DNA from: Kordia jejudonensis
GTDB taxonomy: Bacteria > Bacteroidota > Bacteroidia > Flavobacteriales > Flavobacteriaceae
NCBI RefSeq assembly: GCF_001005315.1
Contig: NZ_LBMG01000002.1
Coordinates: forward strand, 1-64,000
Reading direction: 5' to 3'
DNA: 64,000 bases
Shown here: piece after piece, positions 7,620 through 16,555 of the stretch
How the letters are laid out: every line of letters begins with the position of its first letter
Position numbering within the stretch: position 1 is the first letter of the stretch
Notes under the pieces: model-generated
Seen by the model: the letters and a program-made list of their open reading frames with translations, nothing else
Databases searched by the model: none
Told to the model about the DNA's origin: nothing
Position numbers and translations under genes: made by a program

Positions 7620-9380
7620 ATGCGAAAATTTGTAGCAAGTATTCTTACTGTTTTCTGTGTGCTTTTTAGCGTAAATGCACAAGAAATTGACGGTACATGG
7701 AACTTTAGTAGTATTCAAAATTCGTTACAAGAAAACATCATTCCTGTTACTAAAAATGATCAATTGAAGCTTGAAGCAGGAGAATTTAGCTATCAACTTG
7801 CCGCAAAAAATAACCTAAAAGCGAGTGGAGATTATATCTACCAAAATAAATTATTGGTTTTTTATTACAATGAACCAAACGATACCATTCGTAAATACAA
7901 AATTGCCACGCTTACCGACTCTACCTTAGTATTTACAGAAAAAGGAGTTTCCTATCATTTTGAAAAAGTAAAACAAAAAGAAGAGGCACAAGTAACTGCA
8001 ACGACTGATGCAACAGTTTCAAAAATAAAACCGAGTGAAGGATTTAGTACATCAAGTTTATTAAGAGGAATTCTAGGAATGTTCGTTTTGCTTGTAATTG
8101 CATTTTTATGCAGTAGCAATCGAAGAGCAATTAATTGGAAAACAGTTGGATTAGGTTTAGGTTTTCAACTTATTATTGCTATAGGCGTTTTAAAAGTAGG
8201 ATTTATTAAAACAGGATTTGAACTTGTTGGAAGATTATTTATTGAAATATTAGAATACACCAAAGCAGGAAGTGAGTTTCTGTTTGGCGGAATGATGAAT
8301 GTAGAATCGTTCGGATTCATATTTGCTTTTCAAGTATTACCCACAATTATCTTTTTCTCTGCACTAACATCCGTTTTATTCTATCTCGGTATCATTCAGT
8401 TCATTGTAAAAGCATTAGCCAAATTACTAACCAAATTACTCGGAATTTCTGGAGCTGAAAGTTTATCCGTTGCCGGAAATATCTTTTTAGGACAAACGGA
8501 AGCACCATTATTAATAAAAGCGTATTTAGAACGAATGACACGTTCCGAAATCTTACTCGTTATGATTGGAGGAATGGCAACTGTTGCTGGAGCCGTTTTA
8601 GCAGCATATATAGGCTTCTTAGGTGGTAACGATCCTGATTTACAATTGGTGTATGCCAAACATTTATTGGCTGCTTCCGTAATGGCAGCACCAGGAGCCA
8701 TTGTGATTTCAAAAATATTATATCCACAAACAGAAAAGATTGATAATGACGTTAAAGTTTCTCAAGAAAAAATTGGTTCAAATATTTTAGATGCTATTGC
8801 TAATGGAACTACTGAAGGATTGAAACTAGCCGTAAACGTCGGAGCCATGTTATTAGTATTTGTAGCGTTTATTGCTATGTTAAATGGTATTTTGGGTGGT
8901 GTTGCAGGTTTTGATGGTATCACGATAGAATCTATGAATATTAATTGGCATTTTACATCGCTTAATGAAATTATTGCAGCAAATACACCATACGATTCGT
9001 TATCATTAGAATTTATTTTAGGATATCTCTTTGCGCCATTAATGTGGTTAATTGGTGTTGATAGTCAAGATATGTCACTCATGGGACAACTATTAGGAAT
9101 CAAATTAGCTGCCAGTGAATTCATTGGATATATTCAGTTAGCTGAATTAAAAGATGCAACGAATGCTGTACATTTAACGTACAATAAATCGATTATCATG
9201 GCAACATATATGTTATGTGGTTTTGCCAACTTTGCTTCTATCGGAATTCAAATTGGTGGAATTGGCTCGCTAGCACCTGGACAACGTAAAACACTTTCCG
9301 AATTTGGTATTAAAGCACTTATCGGAGGAACCATTGCTTCTTTAATTTCTGCTACTATTGCAGGAATGCTGATTGGATAA
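7620..9380 (+). CDS. Concentrative nucleoside transporter (CNT/NupC family) with extracytoplasmic N-terminal domain
   Basis: 586 residues. A signal peptide (1-20, ending SVNAQ) and about 110 residues of soluble beta-rich, lipocalin-like sequence precede the transporter. The CNT core starts at about residue 143 with multiple membrane helices. Key family segments are GNIFLGQTEAPLLIKAYL and, in the C-terminal half, CGFANFASIGIQIGG. CNTs import nucleosides with sodium or protons. The extra N-terminal domain makes it longer than E. coli NupC (about 400 residues). The neighbours (nuclease domain protein before, thyA after) fit a nucleoside/thymidylate salvage context. A terminator follows at 9407. 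Confidence 0.88.
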   Translation: MRKFVASILTVFCVLFSVNAQEIDGTWNFSSIQNSLQENIIPVTKNDQLKLEAGEFSYQLAAKNNLKASGDYIYQNKLLVFYYNEPNDTIRKYKIATLTDSTLVFTEKGVSYHFEKVKQKEEAQVTATTDATVSKIKPSEGFSTSSLLRGILGMFVLLVIAFLCSSNRRAINWKTVGLGLGFQLIIAIGVLKVGFIKTGFELVGRLFIEILEYTKAGSEFLFGGMMNVESFGFIFAFQVLPTIIFFSALTSVLFYLGIIQFIVKALAKLLTKLLGISGAESLSVAGNIFLGQTEAPLLIKAYLERMTRSEILLVMIGGMATVAGAVLAAYIGFLGGNDPDLQLVYAKHLLAASVMAAPGAIVISKILYPQTEKIDNDVKVSQEKIGSNILDAIANGTTEGLKLAVNVGAMLLVFVAFIAMLNGILGGVAGFDGITIESMNINWHFTSLNEIIAANTPYDSLSLEFILGYLFAPLMWLIGVDSQDMSLMGQLLGIKLAASEFIGYIQLAELKDATNAVHLTYNKSIIMATYMLCGFANFASIGIQIGGIGSLAPGQRKTLSEFGIKALIGGTIASLISATIAGMLIG

Positions 9381-9406
9381 TACATACAATTTATTTAACA
9401 AAATAT

Positions 9407-9449
9407 AAAAGCACATTTTCCATTAAAAGAATAGAAAATGTGCTTTTTC
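9407..9449 (+). terminator. Terminator after the nucleoside transporter gene
   Basis: AAAAGCACATTTTC pairs with GAAAATGTGCTTTT, followed by T-rich sequence. It separates the nuclease/transporter operon from the toxin-antitoxin pair. Confidence 0.85.
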
Positions 9450-9524
9450 TGTGTAAAAAAACTATAAAAAAGTTTCTAGCTCAAATAAAAAATAGTAAAT
9501 TGTCGTTTCAAAACGAAACATTGC

Positions 9525-10154
9525 ATGAACAAGATAGCGACACATACCAAGTTTGAAAAATCTACAGCTGACTTTTATAAAATCTTAGATGAAATTATTC
9601 AACCAGATATTGATAATTTCGTCCCTATTCCAAAAATTAAAAACAAAGCTGCATCCGTTGGCGAACAAATTATCATGTATACGAGTTCTAAAACTGCTTC
9701 AACGCATGCCTCACATACAAAAATACCTGAAATAGGTTCTACTCGTAGAAAAAAAGAAACTGCTGAGCTTTATTTCTCGTATTCCGCTATTGATACGATT
9801 ACTTCTGCTCGAAGTGGTGTAAAATTCAACGATTTCAAAAAAGTCTATGATTTAATGCAATTGTCCAATACTAAATGGGCAGAAATTATTGGCGTTAGCG
9901 AACGTACCATGCAAAGTATTTTAAAAGACAAGAAAAATTTAGATCAAAATAAATCTGAGAAACTTTTGTCATTTTTAACTTTAATAGAATACGCCTTAAA
10001 TGTGTTAGAAAGTAAAGAAAATGTAGAAGAATGGCTTGGTTATAAATCGCCTGCATTACAAGGAAAATCGCCTATTGATTATGTTGATACATTTCAAGGT
10101 ATTACCATGCTGCGTGAACAATTATTCAAAATTGACTCAGGTAACTTGGTATGA
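9525..10154 (+). CDS. RES/Xre-type antitoxin (ParS/MbcA toxin-binding domain)
   Basis: 209 residues. The middle region (about 100-160) has an Xre-like helix-turn-helix (NTKWAEIIGVSERTMQSIL). The C-terminal DUF2384/MbcA-ParS-Xre toxin-binding domain runs to the end (residues 165-209: WLGYKSPALQGKSPIDYVDT). In this family the antitoxin binds and inhibits the RES toxin and represses its own promoter. Its stop codon overlaps the toxin start by 4 bp (ATGA), a usual translational coupling. AAACGAAACATTGC just upstream could be an operator, but no palindrome is convincing. The N-terminal 70 residues are family-typical extension. Confidence 0.88.
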   Translation: MNKIATHTKFEKSTADFYKILDEIIQPDIDNFVPIPKIKNKAASVGEQIIMYTSSKTASTHASHTKIPEIGSTRRKKETAELYFSYSAIDTITSARSGVKFNDFKKVYDLMQLSNTKWAEIIGVSERTMQSILKDKKNLDQNKSEKLLSFLTLIEYALNVLESKENVEEWLGYKSPALQGKSPIDYVDTFQGITMLREQLFKIDSGNLV

Positions 10155-10609
10155 TAGTTTATAGAGTTTGCGGTTCTAAATACGCGAATGACATTTCAGG
10201 TGAAAGTTCAAAAAGACAACGAAGTAATCGCTGGAATTCCTTTGGAACTCCTATGCTATACACTTCTGACAGTCCAGCTTTGTGTGCTGTAGAAATACAT
10301 CAATATCTTCCTCCTTCTTTTATTCCAAAAAACTATTCATTGCTTCAAATTGAAGTTCCTGATGTTGAACATTTGCTGGTTGAAGACACATTTTTTAAGG
10401 ACGAACAATGGATTGATCAACTATTAGTTACACAGAAATTCGGAGACTTTTTTATTGAAAAGAACGAACATTTAGTGATGAAAGTTCCTTCGGCTATGAT
10501 TTCTTCTTGTTTTAATTATTTAATCAATCCGATGCATAAAGATTTTAATAAGGTAATCATCACAAATACTAAGACGTTTCCAATGGAAGGAAAGTTATTC
10601 AAAAAGTAA
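10151..10609 (+). CDS. RES-domain toxin
   Basis: 152 residues. The RES domain is an ADP-ribosyltransferase-like fold; characterised relatives such as MbcT and ParT attack NAD+ or modify a metabolic enzyme. Seen: the conserved Arg in RWNSFGTPMLYTS, the Tyr in LYTS, and the Glu in CAVEIHQYL, followed by SAMISSCFNYLINPMH with the usual near-C-terminal Asn-Pro. It is coupled to the antitoxin at 9525. The module sits between the transporter gene and thyA on the same strand. A second, diverged pair is at 52941-53818. Confidence 0.87.
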   Translation: MIVYRVCGSKYANDISGESSKRQRSNRWNSFGTPMLYTSDSPALCAVEIHQYLPPSFIPKNYSLLQIEVPDVEHLLVEDTFFKDEQWIDQLLVTQKFGDFFIEKNEHLVMKVPSAMISSCFNYLINPMHKDFNKVIITNTKTFPMEGKLFKK

Positions 10610-10737
10610 AGAAAATTGTAATTTTTTACGGTTGATAACCTATTGATAAAATACAAATGCTTTGGTTCAAAATCAACGTGTTTTTTTTATTTTTACACCC
10701 TACAAAAATTGTATCGCATCATAAAAAAGAAATCAAC

Positions 10738-11562
10738 ATGAGACAATATTTAGACCTCGTAAAGCATGTGCTGGAAAACGGAAATGAAAAAGGAGATCGT
10801 ACAGGAACGGGAACAAAAAGTGTATTTGGATATCAAATGCGTTTTGACTTGAATGAAGGTTTCCCAATGGTAACGACGAAAAAATTACACCTAAAATCGA
10901 TTATTCATGAGTTATTGTGGTTTATTAAAGGCGATACGAATGTAAAATATTTACAAGAAAACGGTGTACGTATTTGGAATGAATGGGCAGACGAAAATGG
11001 CGATTTGGGTCCTGTATATGGACATCAATGGCGTAACTGGAATAGCGAGAGCATTGACCAATTGTCAGAAGTTATTGAAACGCTCAAAAACAATCCAAAT
11101 AGTAGACGTATGTTAGTTTCCGCTTGGAATCCGAGTGTGTTGCCAAATACAAAAGTGTCTTTTAGCGAAAATGTTGCCAATGGAAAAGCTGCGTTACCGC
11201 CATGTCATGCATTTTTTCAATTTTATGTAGCTGACGGCAAATTATCCTGCCAATTGTATCAACGAAGTGCTGATGTATTTTTAGGTGTTCCTTTTAATAT
11301 TGCTTCCTATGCGTTACTAACCATGATGATGGCAAAAGTATGTGGCTACGAATATGGCGATTTTGTTCATACTTTTGGCGATGCACATATTTATAGCAAT
11401 CATTTTGAACAAGTAGAATTGCAATTGACAAGAGAGCCTTATCCATTACCAACCATGAAAATAAATCCTGAAATCAAGAGTATTTTCGATTTTAAATTTG
11501 AAGACTTTGAGTTGGTAAACTATCAACATCATCCACGAATTAAAGGTGCAGTCGCTATTTAA
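10738..11562 (+). CDS. thyA: Thymidylate synthase
   Basis: 274 residues from the ATG at 10738. An in-frame upstream extension to 10657 would add a 27-residue tail not found in the family, so it is rejected. The enzyme methylates dUMP to dTMP with methylene-tetrahydrofolate, giving dihydrofolate. Seen: GDRTGTGT with the phosphate-binding Arg, the active-site Cys in [28 protein letters not shown], and [12 protein letters not shown]. Dihydrofolate reductase, which recycles the product, lies about 3 kb downstream at 14338. Confidence 0.96.
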   Translation: MRQYLDLVKHVLENGNEKGDRTGTGTKSVFGYQMRFDLNEGFPMVTTKKLHLKSIIHELLWFIKGDTNVKYLQENGVRIWNEWADENGDLGPVYGHQWRNWNSESIDQLSEVIETLKNNPNSRRMLVSAWNPSVLPNTKVSFSENVANGKAALPPCHAFFQFYVADGKLSCQLYQRSADVFLGVPFNIASYALLTMMMAKVCGYEYGDFVHTFGDAHIYSNHFEQVELQLTREPYPLPTMKINPEIKSIFDFKFEDFELVNYQHHPRIKGAVAI

Positions 11563-11586
11563 ATTAACTTTCTCACATCATATTAT

Positions 11587-12435
11587 ATGACGTATAAAAA
11601 CGTATGTATCGGAGTACTTTTTTTCTTTACAACATTTGTAATTTCTCAAAATAAAGAGAAAAAAACATCGTTTAGTGCTGAAGTAATCACCGTAGAAGGT
11701 TGTCAATTTGAAGAAGATGTCTATCAATGTTCTACCGAAAAGTTGCAACGCGCTACATTTCAATTCTTACAACCCGCTGATGTACTCAATGTGGCAAAAA
11801 TTACTGAAAAAGATACAATTTTGGTCAATGTGAGTCTTACTACAAATAAAAGTGGAGAAATTCTTGAAAAAGATTCTTTCTTAAATTTTTATGAAAGTGA
11901 AATGAAGCCTTTAGCTGTTGAAGTTACAACGCCAATAGAAGAATTTGAAATTGAATTGGCATCTGTGTCTAAAAAGCAAAATGGTTACATCTCAAAACAT
12001 TTATTTCTTAAAATAGATCGAGAAAATAATGTATTTATTCCATTGTATGATTATGTTCCGAAACGAATTCCATTTAGTGGTCCTGAAGTTGGAGTTATTT
12101 ATCCTGGATGTAGTAGTGCAAAAACAAATGAAGAACGAAAGCGTTGCATGTCTACAAAAATCTCGCAATTTATAGCAAAGCGATTCAATACAAGACTCGG
12201 TAAAAAGTTAGGTTTAGATGGTGTTCAGCGAATTTACGTAGTTTTTAAAATTAATTTACAAGGAAAACCTGTTGACATACGTGCACGCGGTCCACATCCA
12301 AGATTGGAAAAAGAAGCGATTCGAATTATCAAAAAACTTCCTAAAATGATTCCGGCTACTATTGAAAATATTCCTATAAGCGTAGCGTATACACTTCCAA
12401 TTGTTTTTACTGTACGAGGAAAACGTTCCAATTGA
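11587..12435 (+). CDS. TonB-C-like domain protein (exported, two paired-Cys repeats)
   Basis: 282 residues with an N-terminal signal segment (residues 1-18, ending TFVISQ). The C-terminal 120 residues resemble the TonB C-terminal-like domain common in flavobacterial exported proteins: YPGCSSAKTNEERKRCMS (Cys-x11-Cys), ISQFIAKRF, then YVVFKINLQGKPVDIRARGP and PKMIPATI. An earlier region (VEGCQFEEDVYQCS, Cys-x8-Cys) looks like a degenerate second copy. Proteins of this type are often labelled energy transducer TonB, but no membrane-spanning energising helix or proline linker is seen, so that role is doubtful. It follows thyA by 24 bp. Confidence 0.65.
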   Translation: MTYKNVCIGVLFFFTTFVISQNKEKKTSFSAEVITVEGCQFEEDVYQCSTEKLQRATFQFLQPADVLNVAKITEKDTILVNVSLTTNKSGEILEKDSFLNFYESEMKPLAVEVTTPIEEFEIELASVSKKQNGYISKHLFLKIDRENNVFIPLYDYVPKRIPFSGPEVGVIYPGCSSAKTNEERKRCMSTKISQFIAKRFNTRLGKKLGLDGVQRIYVVFKINLQGKPVDIRARGPHPRLEKEAIRIIKKLPKMIPATIENIPISVAYTLPIVFTVRGKRSN

Positions 12436-12545
12436 AAAGGTAGATGATGCAGTATTCTACGAAAAATATATGCTAAAAAATCATTTTAAATTACAAGTGT
12501 ATTTACAAGAATGATTCGTAACTTACTATTTCAAGGAATTTGAAT

Positions 12546-13139
12546 ATGATATTATTAGATTTCAATAAAAACTACATTTTAGATAATGGTTTTGTGCAAT
12601 TGCGTCCGCTAACTATGGACGATTTTAAACACCTACTTCCCTATTCGTTAAACGAAGCCGAATTGTGGAAATATTCCCTAACACCTGCAGATGGCGAAGA
12701 AAATTTAAGAAATTATATGCAATTGGCAATTCAAGCCCGAATTGACAAAAAAGCATATCCTTTTATTGTGTATGACAAACGGTTTAACACCTATGCAGGT
12801 TGCACACGTTTTTATGATTTTCAACAAGAACACCAAGCCGTTTCCTTAGGTTATACATGGTATGGAAAAGAATTTCACGGTACTGGATTGAACAAAAATT
12901 GCAAATTTTTACTACTTCAATTCGCATTTGAACATATGAAAGTGCAACGTTTAGAGTTTAGAGCAGATGCAAACAATAAACGTAGTATTGCAGCCATGAA
13001 AAGTATTGGTTGCAAAGAAGAAGGTATTTTGCGGAGTAATTGCCTTTCTCCAGAAGGAAGACGCGACAGTATTGTGCTCAGTATTTTAAAGCACGAATGG
13101 TTTAGTCGTGTAAAAAGAGAACTTGCTAAAAAATTATAA
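12546..13139 (+). CDS. GNAT family N-acetyltransferase (RimJ/RimL-like)
   Basis: 197 residues from the ATG at 12546; a TTG two codons earlier is possible but less likely. RimJ/RimL-like features: an N-terminal 'VQLRPLTMDDF' strand-helix, VSLGYTWYGKEFHGTG as the acetyl-CoA region, and the RLEFRADANNKRSIAAMKSIG stretch with GCKEEGILRSN, which is diagnostic. Such enzymes acetylate N-termini or small amines using acetyl-CoA; the substrate is not predictable. It lies alone, ending at a weak bidirectional hairpin shared with the convergent glycogen-binding gene. Confidence 0.87.
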   Translation: MILLDFNKNYILDNGFVQLRPLTMDDFKHLLPYSLNEAELWKYSLTPADGEENLRNYMQLAIQARIDKKAYPFIVYDKRFNTYAGCTRFYDFQQEHQAVSLGYTWYGKEFHGTGLNKNCKFLLLQFAFEHMKVQRLEFRADANNKRSIAAMKSIGCKEEGILRSNCLSPEGRRDSIVLSILKHEWFSRVKRELAKKL

Positions 13140-13177
13140 AAACAACACCTCAACTATACGTGTAAGATGTTGTTTTC
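13137..13177. terminator. Weak bidirectional hairpin between convergent genes
   Basis: AACAACA (13141-13147) pairs with TGTTGTT (13168-13174), with A-rich and T-rich flanks. It is located between the GNAT gene and the isoamylase-domain gene. Confidence 0.5.
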
Positions 13178-13193
13178 ATATTCCTAGAAAAGA

Positions 13194-13490
13194 CTATAAA
13201 CTTAACACGCCGTTTTCAGCAGCTGCAAAATCATTCCATTTGTAAGCATCTGCTTGCTCGTCATTTTTATAAGCGCCATCGACTACATATCTAAATTCGT
13301 ATTCGCTGCCCTTTTCTAAATCTACCGTTCCTTTAAACGTTCCGTTTTTTAACTTTTTTAAGCTGGTAGCTTCTGTATTCCATTCATTAAAATTTCCTAC
13401 TACAGAAACTGAATCTGCTTCTTTTGCCGCAACGCTGAATGTAACTTTACATACAGGTTTGCTTTTTAAATATTGCTTCTTAATTGCCAT
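13194..13490 (-). CDS. Isoamylase early-set (CBM48/AMPK-type glycogen-binding) domain protein
   Basis: 98 residues, consisting of little more than one E-set/CBM48-like domain: VTFSVAAKEADSVSVVGNFN with EWN, then LEKGSEYEFRYVVDG and DEQADAYKWNDF. This fold binds alpha-glucans in AMPK beta and branching enzymes. Alone it may act as a glycogen-binding adaptor; no enzyme domain is attached. No signal peptide, so cytoplasmic. It is convergent with the GNAT gene and divergent from the TonB-C-like gene at 13838. Confidence 0.85.
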   Translation of the reverse strand: MAIKKQYLKSKPVCKVTFSVAAKEADSVSVVGNFNEWNTEATSLKKLKNGTFKGTVDLEKGSEYEFRYVVDGAYKNDEQADAYKWNDFAAAENGVLSL

Positions 13491-13837
13491 AATTTCAAGT
13501 GTTTGTTAAATTCAAATGTATAGAAGAAATTTCCACTGACAAATGAATGATTTCACAAAAATGAAAGAATTATCATTTTGACAAAAAACACAATTCAAAA
13601 TCAAAAAGAAATCAAAAAAAAGCAGCTTTAATTAACAGATATTCAATGGCATTTTAACAGGTTTTCTTCCTGATTTTCAACGACATCGTTTTCGTTATTT
13701 TTCAAAAATCGTACAAAAACACAACATACGTTCATCTAAAAAAGTTGCATTTCATGGTAAAAATTCATCTTTTCGTATCAACAGAATGTAGTATTCAAAA
13801 AAGAAAAGTATCTTTAGGGTATTAAAATTATAAAGTG
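13491..13837. other. AT-rich divergent intergenic region
   Basis: About 345 bases between divergent genes. TATCTTTA at 13809-13816 could be the -7 box for the plus-strand gene. No ORF, RNA or repeat was recognised. Confidence 0.4.
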
Positions 13838-14323
13838 ATGAAAAAATTTATTATTCCTATTCTATTTTGTTTAATTGCACATGTTGGTTTTGCACAAAAA
13901 GCAACAAATACATCTCTAGCAAAAGTATCAGCAAATGGAACTGTTCATTATAGCTTAATAGACAAAGCGCCAACATTGGAAGGTTGTGAGAATATTTCCG
14001 ACGCAAAACAACAAAATACATGTACTGAGGAAAAAATTCAAGCATATATTCAGAAGAATTTTACGGCATCCATTGCAAGATCGATTTCTGCAAATAGAAA
14101 TATTGCTGGAAACAAAATATATGTTCGCTTCATTGTAAACAAGCAAGGAGTTGCAGAAAATGTAGGTGTGCGTGTATCAAACGAACAAATGAAAGCAGAA
14201 GTAGAACGAATTTTAGCAACATTGCCTAAATTTTCAATAGGAATGCATCAAGGAAAAGCTGTAAAAACTTCATTTACTTTTTGGCTTCAAGCAGATACAT
14301 TGTTAAGAAATGCTGCAAAATAA
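13838..14323 (+). CDS. Small secreted TonB-C-like domain protein
   Basis: 161 residues from the ATG at 13838 (the codon before it is GTG). A signal peptide (KKFIIPILFCLIAHVGFAQ) is followed by LEGCENISDAKQQNTCTEEK, with the same Cys-x11-Cys spacing as the proteins at 11587 and 56535, and then YVRFIVNKQGVAENVGVRVS and LPKFSIGMHQGK, the strand pattern of the TonB-C-like domain. The two Cys probably form a disulfide after export (inference). It is 14 bp upstream of the dihydrofolate reductase gene and likely cotranscribed, although no functional link is apparent. Confidence 0.65.
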   Translation: MKKFIIPILFCLIAHVGFAQKATNTSLAKVSANGTVHYSLIDKAPTLEGCENISDAKQQNTCTEEKIQAYIQKNFTASIARSISANRNIAGNKIYVRFIVNKQGVAENVGVRVSNEQMKAEVERILATLPKFSIGMHQGKAVKTSFTFWLQADTLLRNAAK

Positions 14324-14337
14324 AAAACTGAATACTT

Positions 14338-15267
14338 ATGTTCGGTAAGAAAAAGAAACCTACCACTCAAATTGATCAAGAACAATTAGCGCTTATTGAA
14401 ACGGCTCAAAAACGTATCAAACAAAAAAAGCAATTATACTATCACTTGGTCATCTTCATTATTGGCTCTGCATTTTTAGTGCTTTTAAATGTTGTTTTAG
14501 GATATGGACAAGATGTTAAGTTATTCAATACGGACTGGTTTGTCTGGGCAGTATTGGCTTGGTTGTTCCTATTTTTATTTCATGTGTTTAATGTATTTAT
14601 TACAAACAAATTCATGGGGAAAGATTGGGAAGCCGCACAATTGGAAAAATTGGTTGCCAAGCAAGAATATCGCATTGAAAAACTAAAACAACAATTTTTA
14701 CTACAAGAGACTGAAATTGCGAAAGCAAAAGCAAAAAAAGAAATTGCCAACGCACCAAAACCCATCACAGACCGACAAAATGTATCTCTAATTGTTGCGG
14801 CGGCTGAAAATAATGTCATCGGAAAAGACAATGATCTTATTTGGCATTTAAGCAACGACTTAAAACGATTTAAGCAACTCACTTCTGGTCACTACATTAT
14901 TATGGGACGCAAAACGTTTGAAAGCTTCCCGAAACCACTTCCAAATCGTACGCATATTGTTATTACACGACAAGAAGACTACAAAGTTCCTGTGGGAGTT
15001 ATTGTTGTTGACTCAATTCAAAAAGCGATAGAAATTGCTACAGCAAATGACAATGAACCTTTTGTCATTGGTGGTGGAGAAATATACAAACAAGCACTTC
15101 CGTTTGTAACAAAAATTGAATTAACGCGTGTACATCATGAATTTGAAGGCGACACCTACTTTCCTGAAATTAATTTAGACATATGGAAAGAAGTTGCCAA
15201 TACTTTCCACACAAAAGATGAAAAACACGAATACGAGTTCTCTTTTATTACCTATGAGAGAATCTAA
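14338..15267 (+). CDS. folA: Dihydrofolate reductase fused to an N-terminal 2TM domain
   Basis: 309 residues, nearly twice a normal DHFR (about 160). Residues 1-35 are basic and charged. Two membrane helices follow at about 37-57 and 67-88 (2TM domain), then a charged helix of about 60 residues (LEKLVAKQEYRIEKLKQQ). DHFR proper begins at about 147: SLIVAAAENNVIGKDNDLIW (the substrate-binding acidic residue is near here), IMGRKTFESFPKPLPNRTHIV, then PFVIGGGEIYKQALP. It reduces dihydrofolate to tetrahydrofolate and complements thyA at 10738. The fusion implies membrane anchoring with the enzyme in the cytoplasm. Confidence 0.92.
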   Translation: MFGKKKKPTTQIDQEQLALIETAQKRIKQKKQLYYHLVIFIIGSAFLVLLNVVLGYGQDVKLFNTDWFVWAVLAWLFLFLFHVFNVFITNKFMGKDWEAAQLEKLVAKQEYRIEKLKQQFLLQETEIAKAKAKKEIANAPKPITDRQNVSLIVAAAENNVIGKDNDLIWHLSNDLKRFKQLTSGHYIIMGRKTFESFPKPLPNRTHIVITRQEDYKVPVGVIVVDSIQKAIEIATANDNEPFVIGGGEIYKQALPFVTKIELTRVHHEFEGDTYFPEINLDIWKEVANTFHTKDEKHEYEFSFITYERI

Positions 15268-15288
15268 AAACGATTAATATCTACTTTA

Positions 15289-16437
15289 ATGAACATCCTT
15301 ATTTTCTTAAAAAGAAAAATAACAGTTTGCGTTATTTTAATAAGCCTATTTGTAGGTGAAAATCTATACAGTCAAAACAAATGGATAGCTTTTTCTCAAA
15401 GTGTTGAGATAAAAACTGATAAAAAATTAAAATTCAGACTTACGGGTTCTGTGAAAGTAAAAAATAAAGGAGACATAACTTGGGCTTCTCTTTGGGCTAG
15501 AGTGGACAACAGTAATGAAGAAATTGGTTTTTTCGACAACATGGGAGATCGTCCTGTTACTTCCAACAAATGGGCTACATATACAATAGATGGATATATC
15601 GATAAACATTCGGAAGATTTGGTGTTTGGAGGAATCTGTAGTTCTAACGGAACATTTTATTTTGATGATTTTAAACTTTTTATAGAAAATATGAATACTG
15701 GAGAGTTAGAAGAAATAGAAATTTCCAATGCTAATTTTGAGAATACTCCTAAAAGCTTAAAACTAACTGGATGGTCTTTTCGATCTGACAAAATTAGCAC
15801 CAACTTTAAGGAAGGTTTTGCTTTTGATTTGGTAAAAGATGATGCTCAAAAAGGATATTCATTACATATAGAAGGGAAAAATATCAAAGTTGACAGGGAA
15901 AGTATAATTGGTACACGTGAAGGATATACTCCACAAATAGGTACATTAGTTTCAATGCTTAATAACTTAAGTGATCGTGTAGAACGTGTCGTTAAAAATT
16001 TAAATCAAAAACAAATAGATCATTTACATGATGAAAAAGCAAACTCTATTGGTGCTTTAATTATGCATTTGGCTGCTGCCGAGAAAATTTACCAATTATA
16101 TACGTTTGAAAACAGAGGTTTCAATGAAGAAGAGGAAAAATTTTGGGGACCTGCATTAAATCTTGATGATGCAGGTAGAGAAACGTACACAAACCATGAT
16201 GTTGAGTACTATCTGAAAATTTACAAAGAAGTAAGAGCTGTAACTCTTGAAGAACTAAAAAAACGAGATGATGATTGGCTCAACAAAATTAATCCTGCAT
16301 ATGAATCTAACAATCACTATTATTGGTTTCATGTTATGGAGCATCAGTCTAGCCACTTAGGACAAATATTATTTTTAAAGAAGAGAATTCCTGAAGAGTT
16401 AAGCATCGATTTAAACAAAAAAAAGAAGATAGATTAA
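15289..16437 (+). CDS. Exported protein with C-terminal DinB-like four-helix domain
   Basis: 382 residues. Residues 1-28 are a signal peptide (ending GENLYSQ). Residues about 30-200 form a beta-rich, jelly-roll-like part (RLTGSVKVKNKGDITWASLW, FYFDDFKLFIEN). Residues 215-375 resemble the DinB/YfiT superfamily: SIGALIMHLAAAEKIYQ supplies the first metal His, and HVMEHQSSHLGQILFLK supplies two more, the usual His triad. DinB proteins are generally cytoplasmic metal-dependent thiol transferases or of unknown role; a signal peptide is unusual. It lies 21 bp after the DHFR gene. Confidence 0.75.
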   Translation: MNILIFLKRKITVCVILISLFVGENLYSQNKWIAFSQSVEIKTDKKLKFRLTGSVKVKNKGDITWASLWARVDNSNEEIGFFDNMGDRPVTSNKWATYTIDGYIDKHSEDLVFGGICSSNGTFYFDDFKLFIENMNTGELEEIEISNANFENTPKSLKLTGWSFRSDKISTNFKEGFAFDLVKDDAQKGYSLHIEGKNIKVDRESIIGTREGYTPQIGTLVSMLNNLSDRVERVVKNLNQKQIDHLHDEKANSIGALIMHLAAAEKIYQLYTFENRGFNEEEEKFWGPALNLDDAGRETYTNHDVEYYLKIYKEVRAVTLEELKKRDDDWLNKINPAYESNNHYYWFHVMEHQSSHLGQILFLKKRIPEELSIDLNKKKKID

Positions 16438-16555
16438 TCTTAAAAAGCAGATTAAATAGCTTGGCAACAAAGATTCTATAGAATTGTTTATTTTTGCCAA
16501 ACAATTCTAACAAAAATGACTACTTCTTTTATTAGAAGAAACAAAATACATACAC

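Noticed and set aside
10627-10645. TACGGTTGATAACC before thyA as a further palindrome site
   Set aside because: The right arm is CCTAT, not CCGTA, and the spacer is longer. It fails both arm and spacing rules.
10657-10737. N-terminal extension of thyA to base 10657
   Set aside because: The extra 27 residues are not found in thymidylate synthases; the ATG at 10738 matches the family start.
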